Source: RACS-047 sp031553855 (GTDB lineage: Bacteria > Bacillota > Clostridia > Christensenellales > Pumilibacteraceae). Taken from it: 14,252 nucleotides of DNA. Made by a program: the position numbers and the translations under genes. Where the stretch lies: the NCBI GenBank assembly GCA_031553855.1, contig JAVBKW010000020.1:1-14252 (forward strand). Reading direction: 5' to 3'. Numbering within the stretch: the first letter of the stretch is position 1; every line of letters begins with the position of its first letter. Under the pieces are notes generated by a model. The model made no database searches. It saw only the letters and a program-made list of their open reading frames with translations, and was not told the DNA's origin. Below are positions 1-7,529 of this stretch, in pieces.

Positions 1-196
1 GCATATGTCCCGCCGGATAAAAGCGGACGTCCTTTGGGCAACAGGGCTGATGGACAACATTTGTCCGCCCTCAACCCAGTACGCCGCCTATAATAAGATA
101 ACATCCAAGAAAGAAATGATTTTATACACAAATCATTATCACGAAGTTTTACCCGGCTATTTTGACAGAATGATTACCTTTTTCAATAATAATTAA
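1..196 (+). CDS. Acetyl xylan esterase / cephalosporin-C deacetylase family, C-terminal end (5' end outside window)
   Basis: This is the last ~64 codons of an alpha/beta-hydrolase; the reading frame is open to the left edge, so the start lies outside. The peptide carries the two C-terminal catalytic signatures of the AXE1/Cah carbohydrate esterase family 7: the acid Asp in 'GLMDNICPPSTQYAAYN' (D-x-x-CPPST) and the catalytic His in 'NHYHE'. The nucleophile Ser would be upstream. Family members remove acetyl groups from xylo-oligosaccharides, and often from cephalosporin C in vitro; most are cytoplasmic, acting on imported oligosaccharides. The protein ends normally at TAA 194-196. Substrate cannot be told from this fragment. 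Confidence 0.88.
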   Translation, partial: HMSRRIKADVLWATGLMDNICPPSTQYAAYNKITSKKEMILYTNHYHEVLPGYFDRMITFFNNN

Positions 197-299
197 AATG
201 CAGCCCCAAAGTATTGAGTCCTGCTGATTTTAAAGCATTAAGCCACTCGTCGCAAAAATCTGCATGAAGTATAAACTGTTTTGGCGTCCTTTTCGCGCT
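186..299 (-). pseudogene. Antisense gene remnant, TIM-barrel-like N-terminal fragment
   Basis: The minus strand has a 38-codon open stretch, between TAA at 302-300 and TGA at 185-183, with a strikingly protein-like sequence: 'QFILHADFCDEW', a helix-like 'LNALKSAG', then 'GLNTLGLH'. This beta-alpha-beta pattern (His/Asp after a first strand, then G-[IL]-N-x-L-G-[IL]-H) resembles the start of some clostridial glycoside-hydrolase-like proteins as I recall them, but I cannot name the family. There is no start codon in frame, and the frame closes inside the end of the neighbouring esterase gene. It is best read as a decayed, both-ends-truncated gene. Its carbohydrate flavour fits the esterase next to it, which is inference. 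Confidence 0.4.
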
Positions 300-354
300 T
301 TATTTGCTGTTATAAATATACGAGAAAGAGGAATTTTAACTATTAAAAAACTTC

Positions 355-383
355 TTGCTTTTTGCGAAAAAATTTGATAAAAT
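355..383 (+). promoter_or_regulatory. Candidate sigma-A promoter for the 511-1497 gene
   Basis: A -35 TTGCTT (355-360), 17-bp spacer and -10 TAAAAT (378-383) predict a start near 390 and a leader of about 120 nt. That leader contains an imperfect hairpin (405-443) and an AAAGGAG ribosome site (494-500). A TTGACA at 466-471 was not chosen, because its -10 would fall on the ribosome site. Confidence 0.4.
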
Positions 384-404
384 AATATTATTAACATAGT
401 TTAA

Positions 405-443
405 TTAAGGAAACGCGGATTGTTTAGAGAGCGTTACCCTTAA
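405..443. repeat. Hairpin in leader; partial copy of the AAGGAAACGC intergenic repeat
   Basis: TTAAGGAAACGC (405-416) pairs imperfectly with GCGTTACCCTTAA (431-443) around a 14-nt loop. The left arm plus the next five bases matches the ends of the palindromic elements at 9225-9280 and 10992-11083 at about 15 of 17 positions. It lies in the predicted leader of the downstream gene. It may be a decayed copy of that repeat family or an unrelated leader hairpin. Confidence 0.4.
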
Positions 444-510
444 CAAGACGGTGATTAAGTTTTTATTGACAGGAGTTTTTTAAGGATTTTACAAAAGGAG
501 ACTACTTAAG

Positions 511-1497
511 ATGGGAATCAGTTTGTTTTTTCAGGCTGCTGCGGTGTTTTATTCGGCGGCGATGGAGCTTAATACTATTATTGCGATAGCCGTTTCGTGC
601 GCCGTTGTTTTGGCGATCGCTGTTTATCTGGCGGTAAGTACCAGCCTGTTAAAGAAAAAGAACGCCGCAGGGTCAAAGACGGAAACGTCCGCGGGCTCGC
701 CGGATGCGGATAAAGCGGAAACTGAACTTAAAGCGGAAGAGCGCGGGTTAGACGAAGAGATAACCGCAACATCAGAGCAGCCGCTTAAAGAAGAAGAGGA
801 TGTTAAAGCCGCTGCCGCCGAAGTTAAGACGGAAGATGAGGCTGCGGCAATAAAAGCGGAAGAAGAGGTTGCGGCGGTAAATGCGGAAGCGTATGCTGAA
901 AAAGCGGCGGTAATTTTTGCGTCCGGAGAAAAATCCGCCGTTGGAACGAAAGAAACGGAGGAAGAAGTTAAAAGCGCGCCTAAAATCATAACGGTAAAAA
1001 CGGACGATCCTTTTTCTTCTATCGCATACGTCAAGAGTTTCAGCGCAAAGCTGATCCAGTCCGAGGATAAAATCAAGGGATATTATTCGCAAATCAAAAA
1101 TGAAATGCTTAAATACAAGAAGATCAAGAGCCGCACGGCGTGGTCGAAGGAAACGTTTAAGCTCGGCAAAGAGCCAAAGCTGAAACTCGCGTTCAGCGGG
1201 CAGACGCTCATCGCGTACCTTGCGATCGACCCCAAGCAATTTGAAGAGACTAAAATCAAGGTCAAAGATATGTCGGCCAAAAAACCGCACGCACAGACGC
1301 CTACAGCCGTCCGCCTGCGCGCCGATAAAAATTTGAAAACGGTTTTGCAGCTTATTCCGATGCTTATGTTAGAGCCTGCCAAAAAGTTTGAAGCGGCCGA
1401 CTACACCGCTCTCTTATCTTACGCTGAAATGGACGAGCTGATCGAAAGAAAGCTTGTAAAGGTCAAGGTAAAGGCGGCAAAAGAGGGCGAAGTATAG
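511..1497 (+). CDS. Membrane-anchored protein with acidic/Ala-Lys linker and a conserved C-terminal domain, function unknown
   Basis: 328 residues. The start ATG at 511 follows AAAGGAG (494-500) with a 10-nt gap; an internal ATG at 562 has no such site. Residues ~20-45 form one transmembrane helix, followed by a cluster of lysines (probably N-out/C-in). Residues ~50-155 are a low-complexity Glu/Ala/Lys linker. Residues ~165-290 form a compact domain with the pattern 'SFSAKLIQSEDKIKGYYSQI' ... 'KLKLAFSGQTLIAYLAIDP' ... 'TPTAVRLRADKNLK'. I have a recollection of this domain in many clostridial proteins attached to various partners, but I cannot give it a name or activity. It has its own promoter and converges on the DUF2188 gene, sharing the terminator at 1588-1628. 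Confidence 0.85.
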   Translation: MGISLFFQAAAVFYSAAMELNTIIAIAVSCAVVLAIAVYLAVSTSLLKKKNAAGSKTETSAGSPDADKAETELKAEERGLDEEITATSEQPLKEEEDVKAAAAEVKTEDEAAAIKAEEEVAAVNAEAYAEKAAVIFASGEKSAVGTKETEEEVKSAPKIITVKTDDPFSSIAYVKSFSAKLIQSEDKIKGYYSQIKNEMLKYKKIKSRTAWSKETFKLGKEPKLKLAFSGQTLIAYLAIDPKQFEETKIKVKDMSAKKPHAQTPTAVRLRADKNLKTVLQLIPMLMLEPAKKFEAADYTALLSYAEMDELIERKLVKVKVKAAKEGEV

Positions 1498-1587
1498 TCA
1501 ATCATAAGGCTTATAGAGCAATAAGGCTATTGAGTACGCAAGGTGGAAACATTTGACATTGAGTCCAAAAATATAAAGAAAAAAGCG

Positions 1588-1628
1588 CTGCCCTTACGAA
1601 AAAATCTCGTAAGGGCAGTATGTTTTTT
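1588..1628. terminator. Bidirectional rho-independent terminator between convergent genes
   Basis: CTGCCCTTACGA (1588-1599) pairs perfectly over 12 bp with TCGTAAGGGCAG (1607-1618) around a 7-nt loop. A T run (1623-1628) follows for the plus strand and an A run (about 1578-1584) precedes it for the minus strand. It can end both the 511-1497 transcript and the DUF2188 transcript. Confidence 0.85.
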
Positions 1629-1667
1629 ATGTTAAGCAGAGTTTTTAAACTACTTTGGTTCTACAAT

Positions 1668-1788
1668 AAATGTTGGGAAAATAATTGCCGTCGTCATAGG
1701 AAGCAAAGTGAAGCAATCCGCCTCGGGAGCACTAGCAGCTATATTCTCCGATTGCCGCGCTACGCTCGCAATGACAACCCCAACATTT
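1668..1788. repeat. ~120-bp REP-like palindromic intergenic element
   Basis: The outer arms AAATGTTGGG (1668-1677) and CCCAACATTT (1779-1788) are perfect inverses. Inside, the left arm (GTCATAGGAAGC ... GAAGCAATC, ~1692-1718) and the reverse complement of the right arm (GTCATTGCGAGCG ... GGCAATC, 1776-1750) share one layout: GTCAT, a GC-rich AGCG-type core, then GCAATC. This closely resembles the abundant 'GTCATTGCGAGNGNAGCGNNGCAATC' palindromic repeats I recall from many bacterial genomes. It lies between two genes and holds no credible coding frame. Confidence 0.6.
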
Positions 1789-1800
1789 GACATTGAGCCA

Positions 1801-2163
1801 TTACTTTTTCTTAGCTTTAGCGGCTTTTTTCTTTTCTTTTTCCGCTTTCTTTTCGGCAGCCTTTTTTTCTTTAGCTTTTTTCTTTTCTTCCTTTAGAGCC
1901 TTTTTGTCTTTTTTAGCGTCCTTCTTATCGTCGGCTTTTTTTGAGGCCTTGTCCGCTTTTTCGGAAGCCGTGCCGCCGATGAACGCGCGCGCCTTGCCGT
2001 CGGTGCCGTGGATAACTACGTTGGAATCCTGATTGCCCGCAATTGTGCGCGCATAATCGACCGCTTCTTTTTGAGTGTCGAAAAGCTTAGTCGCTTTTTC
2101 ATTACCCTCGCCGATAACCTGCCATTTTTCGTCTTTTGGCTGAACGTGCTGAACTTTCCCCAT
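1801..2163 (-). CDS. DUF2188 domain protein with Lys/Ala-rich tail
   Basis: 120 residues. The first ~65 residues match the small DUF2188 fold: 'VQHVQPKDEKWQVIGEGNEK', then 'TQKEAVDYARTIA', then 'SNVVIHGTDGKAR' (the VIHGxDGxI signature). The usual family protein stops about there. Here a very basic, coiled-coil-like Lys/Ala/Glu tail of ~50 residues follows. The family has no firmly known function. The start is supported by AGGAG (2179-2175) 11 nt upstream of ATG and by a strong promoter at 2211-2240. The tail could bind nucleic acid or simply be low-complexity drift; that is inference. Confidence 0.87.
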   Translation of the reverse strand: MGKVQHVQPKDEKWQVIGEGNEKATKLFDTQKEAVDYARTIAGNQDSNVVIHGTDGKARAFIGGTASEKADKASKKADDKKDAKKDKKALKEEKKKAKEKKAAEKKAEKEKKKAAKAKKK

Positions 2164-2210
2164 ATCCTTAGTTTCTCCTGTTTTTATTTTACAGTGGATT
2201 TATTGTAGAT

Positions 2211-2240
2211 ATTCTACCACAATTTTAACTAAAATGTCAA
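2211..2240 (-). promoter_or_regulatory. Sigma-A promoter for the DUF2188 gene
   Basis: On the minus strand TTGACA (2240-2235), an 18-bp spacer and TAGAAT (2216-2211) predict a start near 2204 and a leader of about 40 nt with AGGAG. Its position between the helicase stop and DUF2188 shows that the DUF2188 gene need not depend on helicase read-through. Confidence 0.7.
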
Positions 2241-2338
2241 TCGGCAAAAAAGAAAGGCAAGGGAAGGCTACGGCAGACCGGAACGTGAACTAAAGCAGAA
2301 AACAGAATATTTTCTTGCTTAAAAAATCCGCCAATAGG

Positions 2339-5300
2339 TTATGCTTTTTTTGCAGCTGCTCCCGTTGCTACCGCTGCGGCGGCCTCGGCGGTGGCGGCGG
2401 CTTCTGCGGCGGCGGCGCGCTGGGCGGCGAGCTTCTTTTGATATTTGACGGCGCGTTCTATGCCTGCGATGACCTTATTTTTATTCATCCACCAGTCTCT
2501 CGACCACACGCGCATTATCACCCAGCCGCGCGATTCTAGGAATTTGGGGCGGTAGACGTCGCGCTCTAAGACAGAGAGCGAGCTTTGGAACGCGGCGTAG
2601 TCGCACTCTATTCCCAAAATATAGCGGCCGGTTTCCTCGTCATAAACCCCCAGCGAAATTTTATAGTCGGCGTTGCCGAGCAGGGTATCTACTTTATAGC
2701 CGAGCTTTATAAGTTCGGCTTTAAGCTGCGTTTCAAACGCTCCGAGATTTTCGGACGTATCCTCTTTGGCGCACAGCGACGAGAGGATGTTTTTTATCTG
2801 CTTTGTGTCGTTTAGGGAAACCGCGCGGGCGTACTGCAGGTATTTTTTAAGGAGCTTGGGGCCGATATTTTTGGAATTATCCACCGACAATTCTTCCGGC
2901 TCGACGCTCGTTACAACATAAACCTTGCGTTTTGCCCTCGTTATTGCAACGTTAAGACGGTTTTCGCCGCCCTCGACCGAAAGCGAGCCGAAATGTGTGA
3001 AGACTTTGTCGTTCTCGTTGCGCGCGTAGCCTATCGAAAAGATGATGATATCGCGCTCGTCGCCCTGAACGTTTTCAAGGTTTTTGACGAAAATGCTTAA
3101 GTCCTCGCCATGCTCGACGCGCATTTTTTCGGCGTAATAAAGCTTTTTGAACGAGGCGTTTTTCAGGCATTCCTTATCGAGCAGGTCCTCGATATATTCC
3201 TTTTGTTCCATATTGAACGTAACGATACCGACAGTCTCGTTATCCTTACGGTTTCGCAGTATCTTTTTTACAAGGTCAACGACCTCCTCGGCTTCCTCGT
3301 GGTTGTGACGCCCCGCCCATTGGCCCTTGACCATTATGCGCTCGATAGGGGGCTTTGCCATCTTCTTTTCGGTGTTGGGCGCGATTTGCAGCTTGCCGCC
3401 GTAGAAGGCGTAGTTCGAGAAATTGATAAGCTCCTCGTAGCGGCTGCGGTAGTGGTAAGTCAGGTTTGTGGGATTATAGCGTGACGTGGCAAGGTCAAGA
3501 AGGCTCTCAACCTCCAACGCCGCCTGCTGGGCAAGAGGGGTGTCCGCGCTGAATTCCTCGGAGCCTAAGAACCGCTTGACAAACGACGCGGTAGGGCGCA
3601 GCTGCTTATTATCTCCGGCTACAACGATGTTTTTGCCGCGGAAAATCGTCGGCAGGGTGCTTTCTATAAACACCTGGCTCGCCTCGTCGAACAGGATAAG
3701 GTCGAACATCTCTTTTTTGAGCGGCATAATAGTCGAAACAGTTTCGGGAGAGAGCAGCCAGCAGGGGAAAAGCGCAAGAAGGAATTTGTCGAAATATTCC
3801 AACGTGCGGCGGATTGGCCATTGCGCGCGCGGCTTTGAGAGCTGATGCACAAGGTTTTTCGTGTTTTCGGGGTCGGATGCTATAAGCTGGATATACTCAA
3901 GGGTAGACTTTTCAAACGCCATCTCGCGCACGATATGGCGCTGCTCTTTCTTTAAGGAAAGCACGCGTTCGCGCAGGTCGTTGAAAACGAGCAGCTTGCT
4001 TAAGCCGTTCTTTTTTTCCATTTCCTCCAAGCATACCTCGTGGTAGACGCGCACAGAAACGAGCCTGCCCAGTATTTCAAGAAACGGCTTTTTCGACTGG
4101 TTCATACCGTAGGCAAAATCCAAAAGCGTCTGTTCGTCCTCTGTGAGGCTGTTTATTATGACCTGCTGGCGGACTATCGTGTCGTAGTCCTCTAAGGCCG
4201 CGAGCAGCTTTTTCAGATAAGCATTGTTGCCGTTTGCGATAGCGTCCAGCGTCATAGCAAACCCCGCGTCGTCTAAAACGCGGTGCATAAGCGCGTACTC
4301 CTCGACGTAGGAGCGCAGCGCGGAAATCGAAAGGTCGAAATCGCGCAAAATCTTGCGGCGGCTTTTCGTCATTTTAGGCGCGGTGTATAAAAGCAGCGGC
4401 CAAAACGGCGGTATGCAGGCAAGAGTGTGCAGCTTGGAAAGCGCGGGGTTGTCGAGCTTTGCGACTAATTTTGAGTACTGCTTCAGGGCGTATCGGTTGT
4501 TTTCGTTGTGCTCTAAATAGTAGGTGAGTATGTAACGGCTGTGCGGATAGGCGGCCGAATCGAACGGCAGTATAGTTTTGGCTATCGACTTTTCAATAAA
4601 AGTCTTTGCCTCGTTCAATAAATGTACGTCCAAATCCGGCTTTAAGTGCGTGATGAGCGGATTGGCTTTCTTCGCCTCGATAAAATCGCTATAAAGCGCG
4701 CCCTTATTCTTTTCGCGTATGACCCGCATCGTGCCCGAAATTCTGTTAAAGTCCATTTTAAGGAGCTTCTTATTGTCCAGCATACGCTGGTAGATCTTAT
4801 AGTCGAGGCTGTCCTTTCCTATGCTGTAGCTTTGCGCGTACATCTGCTGAAGGCTTATGCCGAACTCCGTGGGCTTGAACAAAAGGTCGGAAATTTCTTC
4901 GAGCTGCTTGATTTCTTCGTTCAGGTTGTTTACGCTTGCCTCAAATTTGAGCGTCTCATAGTTAGGCGTGCGCCCTTCGGTCGAATTGTGCGCGGCGTAG
5001 GCGGCTTTATAGAAATCCGCCTTATTTTTGTCGGCGTCGAGCAAGAGCATGGCTTTTTTATTCAGCGCGCCTAAACGGTTATAAACGACGTCGAGCGCGG
5101 CTCTTTTCTGCGAGACGACCAGCACCTTTTTGCCCTTGCATAAGGCGTCGGAAACCACGTTTACGATAGTCTGCGACTTGCCCGTTCCCGGAGGCCCGTA
5201 CAGCACCATATTGCTGCCCTCGTTGATCTTTTGTATCGCGTTTTCCTGTGAATAGTCGAGGCGGTTTATAAGGTAGAGCCCCTCGGGCTTTGCTTTGGCG

Positions 5301-6136
5301 GAGCGTATCGTTTTAGACGAGAGCAGTGCGTCGATGGCGGGGGTCGTCTGGTTTTGCCGCTCTAAAACGGCGTAATCGTTATAAATCGCGTTGGCAAGCG
5401 GAAACCGCCCTAAAACGCAGAAGTTGACTATTTCCAGCTGGTCGCCGAACGACATATCCTTTTGCTCAAACTCGATAAAGTCCTGCTTTTTTGTGGTTTT
5501 AAGCTTAAAGCCGAACGACTTTAAATAGGCCGCCGCATGCGCGGGGCTGTTAACGCGCTCGTCGGACATATCCTCAAAGTCCTGGATCAAAGCGTCTGTT
5601 TTAAGGCCGTACTCTTTAGTGTAGGCCAAAATAAGAGCCTTGTTAAGCTGCACCGGCTCGGAATGGTTCAGCTCTATCTCCACGTTTTTATTGTCGATAT
5701 TTATTTTGGCGGGGAAGAGGAAAAGCGGCGCGCGCACCGCGGTATCCTTGTTTATATAGCCGCGGATAAACGGATAACCGATGAACAGCTCATATTTGCC
5801 CGTTTCCTTTTCGATTTCCTCTATCTCGCGCTTTAAATAATTAACGCTGTCAAATTCGTGCTGCAGCAGGATTGCCGCGTCCTTAACGTCGCCCTTTTCC
5901 GCGCTCTTGATTTTTTTGACTATATGCTTGGCGTTTTCCTCGCACAAAAGCTTGAACGGCTTTTTCGTGCGCTGCCAAAGATAATCGGAAAACTCCTCGC
6001 TCAAAGACGAGCTGTCCTCTAAAAGGCGGCCGATATCGTAGGTGTACTTTTTGGTTATGGACTTTAAGTAGATGCTTCTGCTTCTGCCGCTGATCTCTAT
6101 CAGCCGTTCCATATACTTTTTATAGACAGATTTCAT
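2339..6136 (-). CDS. DUF4011 - SF1 (AAA_11/AAA_12) helicase - DUF559/Vsr-like nuclease protein
   Basis: 1265 residues from ATG 6136, chosen because AGAGGA (6147-6142) sits 5 nt upstream and the promoter at 6175-6203 places the RNA start below an alternative ATG at 6193. The N-terminus ('RLIEISGRSRSIYLKSITKK') is DUF4011-like. The SF1 helicase has Walker A GPPGTGKS (~314-321), Walker B FDEASQ (~816-821), GDNKQLRP, YHYRSRYEEL (~894), VQGDERD (~1023) and NVAITRAKR (~1062); a long insert of ~490 residues separates motifs I and II. A DUF559/MTES_1575 (Vsr-like) nuclease domain spans ~1132-1231, with 'GIECDYAAF' and 'ERDVYRPKFLESRGW' but with YKISL where family members often have an Asp. It ends in an Ala-rich tail. 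The same architecture is, as I recall, that of the one-gene Hhe anti-phage system; a defence or DNA-repair role is inference. Confidence 0.9.
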   Translation of the reverse strand: MKSVYKKYMERLIEISGRSRSIYLKSITKKYTYDIGRLLEDSSSLSEEFSDYLWQRTKKPFKLLCEENAKHIVKKIKSAEKGDVKDAAILLQHEFDSVNYLKREIEEIEKETGKYELFIGYPFIRGYINKDTAVRAPLFLFPAKINIDNKNVEIELNHSEPVQLNKALILAYTKEYGLKTDALIQDFEDMSDERVNSPAHAAAYLKSFGFKLKTTKKQDFIEFEQKDMSFGDQLEIVNFCVLGRFPLANAIYNDYAVLERQNQTTPAIDALLSSKTIRSAKAKPEGLYLINRLDYSQENAIQKINEGSNMVLYGPPGTGKSQTIVNVVSDALCKGKKVLVVSQKRAALDVVYNRLGALNKKAMLLLDADKNKADFYKAAYAAHNSTEGRTPNYETLKFEASVNNLNEEIKQLEEISDLLFKPTEFGISLQQMYAQSYSIGKDSLDYKIYQRMLDNKKLLKMDFNRISGTMRVIREKNKGALYSDFIEAKKANPLITHLKPDLDVHLLNEAKTFIEKSIAKTILPFDSAAYPHSRYILTYYLEHNENNRYALKQYSKLVAKLDNPALSKLHTLACIPPFWPLLLYTAPKMTKSRRKILRDFDLSISALRSYVEEYALMHRVLDDAGFAMTLDAIANGNNAYLKKLLAALEDYDTIVRQQVIINSLTEDEQTLLDFAYGMNQSKKPFLEILGRLVSVRVYHEVCLEEMEKKNGLSKLLVFNDLRERVLSLKKEQRHIVREMAFEKSTLEYIQLIASDPENTKNLVHQLSKPRAQWPIRRTLEYFDKFLLALFPCWLLSPETVSTIMPLKKEMFDLILFDEASQVFIESTLPTIFRGKNIVVAGDNKQLRPTASFVKRFLGSEEFSADTPLAQQAALEVESLLDLATSRYNPTNLTYHYRSRYEELINFSNYAFYGGKLQIAPNTEKKMAKPPIERIMVKGQWAGRHNHEEAEEVVDLVKKILRNRKDNETVGIVTFNMEQKEYIEDLLDKECLKNASFKKLYYAEKMRVEHGEDLSIFVKNLENVQGDERDIIIFSIGYARNENDKVFTHFGSLSVEGGENRLNVAITRAKRKVYVVTSVEPEELSVDNSKNIGPKLLKKYLQYARAVSLNDTKQIKNILSSLCAKEDTSENLGAFETQLKAELIKLGYKVDTLLGNADYKISLGVYDEETGRYILGIECDYAAFQSSLSVLERDVYRPKFLESRGWVIMRVWSRDWWMNKNKVIAGIERAVKYQKKLAAQRAAAAEAAATAEAAAAVATGAAAKKA

Positions 6137-6174
6137 TCTAATCCTCTTGAATATGAATATTAGTGTCAAATAAC

Positions 6175-6203
6175 AGTATAGTCCAATTTGCATCTTTTGT
6201 AAA
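6175..6203 (-). promoter_or_regulatory. Sigma-A promoter for the helicase gene
   Basis: On the minus strand TTTACA (6203-6198), a 17-bp spacer and TATACT (6180-6175) predict a start near 6168, leaving a leader of about 32 nt with AGAGGA. It decides the choice of ATG 6136 over the upstream ATG at 6193. Confidence 0.6.
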
Positions 6204-6335
6204 ATGAAAAATTATGGAAACGCTAATAAATCACTCTATAAATCACTTATCACTTGTCAAATATCGACAAAACTATTCCGTTAAAAAAGAACGATAAAAA
6301 ATACCGGCAAAAAAAAATCGGCAAAATTATTCCGG
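6204..6335. promoter_or_regulatory. Intergenic region with repeat half-site and triple ATCACT motif upstream of the helicase promoter
   Basis: TGGAAACGCTAATAAAT at 6215-6231 is a single arm close to the AAGGAAACGCTGAATAAAT family; no matching second arm is seen. Three copies of ATCACT at 6230-6235, 6242-6247 and 6249-6254 (AGTGAT on the helicase strand) lie just upstream of its -35 and could be a binding site. Closer to the DUF815 stop are A-rich near-repeats containing CGGCAAAA. No clear terminator for the DUF815 gene was found. Confidence 0.35.
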
Positions 6336-7523
6336 CTAAAATTCCAGTCCCGACTCTATCATATCCGCCAGCTGTTTTGCCCCGCGCGGGGAGCGGCCGC
6401 CTTTTTTGAGCGCGTAACGCTCGGCCTTTGTTTCAAGCTCATTTTCGGGAAGCGACAAACCTCTGTCGGCAAGTATCTGCTTTAAAATTTCCAGATATTC
6501 CTTTTTAGAGGGGTTGACGTATGTGAGGATAAGCCCGAACCGGTCGGAAAGTGAGAGCTGTTCCTCGATAGTGTCGCTAACATGCACGTCGCCCGCCAGA
6601 CGGTCGGAATGGGATTCTTTGATCAGATGGCGGCGGTTGCTTGTGGCGTAGATAAGCACGTTTTTAGTTTTGGCAAAGCTGCCCTCAAGCGCGGCTTTTA
6701 GCGCGGCATAGTCGCTTTCGCCCTCGTCAAAGCTTAAGTCGTCTATAAAAATTATGAATTTGAAATTCACGTCCGCAAGCTTTGTTATTATCCGTTTAAA
6801 ATCCGGTATCGCGGCTTTTGGCACCTCTAAAAGGCGCAGGCCGTCGGACTTATAACGGTTTATCAGCGCATGCACCGAGCTTGATTTTCCCGTTCCGCGG
6901 TCGCCGTATAAAAGCACGTTATTGGCGGGCGCGCCGCGCAAAAACGCTTCGGTATTTTTTATGACGGCCGTTTTTTCTTCGGCGTATTCTTTAAGGTCGT
7001 AAAGCGTTACGGCCGAGGTGGAAAGAAGAGGCTCTATCTCTTTTTCGCTTTCGTTCCAGTAATATGCCGCGCTTTTTGAAAAAACTCCGCAGCCGTTTTC
7101 TTTATATGAGCGCAAAAGCCCGCTAAAGGGCGGCAGCGAACCGGCCTTTATGTCCGGCACAACACTCTCATCCGCGCTCTCAAAGCTCAAGAAGAAACCC
7201 TTATAGTCGAATAAGCATAGCTCTTTATAAAAGCCGTATTCTTTTTCCGCTCTTTCAAGCAGCTCCTTTGAGGGCTGTTTTCCACTTAGCAAACACAGCG
7301 AGAGCGGGTTTTCGTCTTGGCAAAGGAGCGAATAGACATAAGAGCTAAGCGTACTGACTTGTCCGTTACGGCAAAGTCCGGCTAAGATTTGCCCGTAAAA
7401 AGTTGCCGCGCTTTGGGCTGATGAAACGCCGAAAAGATTTTCGAACGGGAAAAGCTCGAACTGCATTTTCGCCGACTTCAAAACCCCTATAGAATTGATT
7501 TTTTGAATAAGTGAACCGTTCAT
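6336..7523 (-). CDS. DUF815 family AAA+ ATPase
   Basis: 395 residues. The N-terminal ~170 residues are variable. The AAA+ module follows the DUF815 signature closely: 'NTEAFLRGAPANNVLLYG' leads into Walker A GDRGTGKS (207-214); then 'GLRLLEVPKA', Walker B FIIFIDDLSF (256-265), sensor-1 region IYATSNRRHL (291-300), 'EEQLSLSDRFGL' with the likely Arg finger at R328, and sensor-2 'GGRSPRGAKQL' (~375-385). Length is near the family's usual size. The family is widespread in Firmicutes and other bacteria as a putative remodelling ATPase with no settled substrate. No ribosome site precedes ATG 7523; instead a -10 ends 6 nt before it, so the mRNA may be leaderless. A later ATG at codon 20 lacks a good ribosome site too. 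Confidence 0.92.
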   Translation of the reverse strand: MNGSLIQKINSIGVLKSAKMQFELFPFENLFGVSSAQSAATFYGQILAGLCRNGQVSTLSSYVYSLLCQDENPLSLCLLSGKQPSKELLERAEKEYGFYKELCLFDYKGFFLSFESADESVVPDIKAGSLPPFSGLLRSYKENGCGVFSKSAAYYWNESEKEIEPLLSTSAVTLYDLKEYAEEKTAVIKNTEAFLRGAPANNVLLYGDRGTGKSSSVHALINRYKSDGLRLLEVPKAAIPDFKRIITKLADVNFKFIIFIDDLSFDEGESDYAALKAALEGSFAKTKNVLIYATSNRRHLIKESHSDRLAGDVHVSDTIEEQLSLSDRFGLILTYVNPSKKEYLEILKQILADRGLSLPENELETKAERYALKKGGRSPRGAKQLADMIESGLEF

Positions 7524-7529
7524 AATTTA

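Larger units (their letters stand above)
1548..1797. repeat. 16-bp direct repeat pair around the intergenic region
   Basis: AACATTTGACATTGAG occurs at 1548-1563 and again, identical, at 1782-1797. The second copy ends just beyond the stop codon of the DUF2188 gene. Between them lie the terminator and the palindromic repeat. The inverted word AAATGTTGGG at 1668-1677 shares part of the motif. The origin is unclear; it could be a duplicated repeat end. Confidence 0.6.

Noticed and set aside
466..494. TTGACA at 466-471 as promoter of the 511 gene
   Set aside because: The matching -10 would overlap the ribosome site and leave almost no leader; the 355-383 pair is more sensible.
624..1382. Three minus-strand frames of 99-172 codons opposite the 511-1497 gene
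   Set aside because: They are Ser- or Phe/Arg-rich mirror translations of the Glu/Ala/Lys-coding strand, lack ribosome sites, and lie opposite a gene with clear domain structure.
1708..2208. Plus-strand Phe/Ser-rich frames opposite the DUF2188 gene
   Set aside because: Poly-Lys codons read backwards give Phe/Leu; no start signals and the real gene is clear.
2585..5836. Plus-strand frames opposite the helicase (for example 3110-3484, 4646-5074, 5537-5836)
   Set aside because: The helicase motifs on the other strand are unambiguous; these frames have no motif, start signal or family resemblance.
2339..7523. Helicase-nuclease plus DUF815 ATPase as a two-gene defence operon
   Set aside because: Each has its own promoter with ~200 bp of repeat-bearing DNA between them, and DUF815 proteins are widespread outside defence loci.
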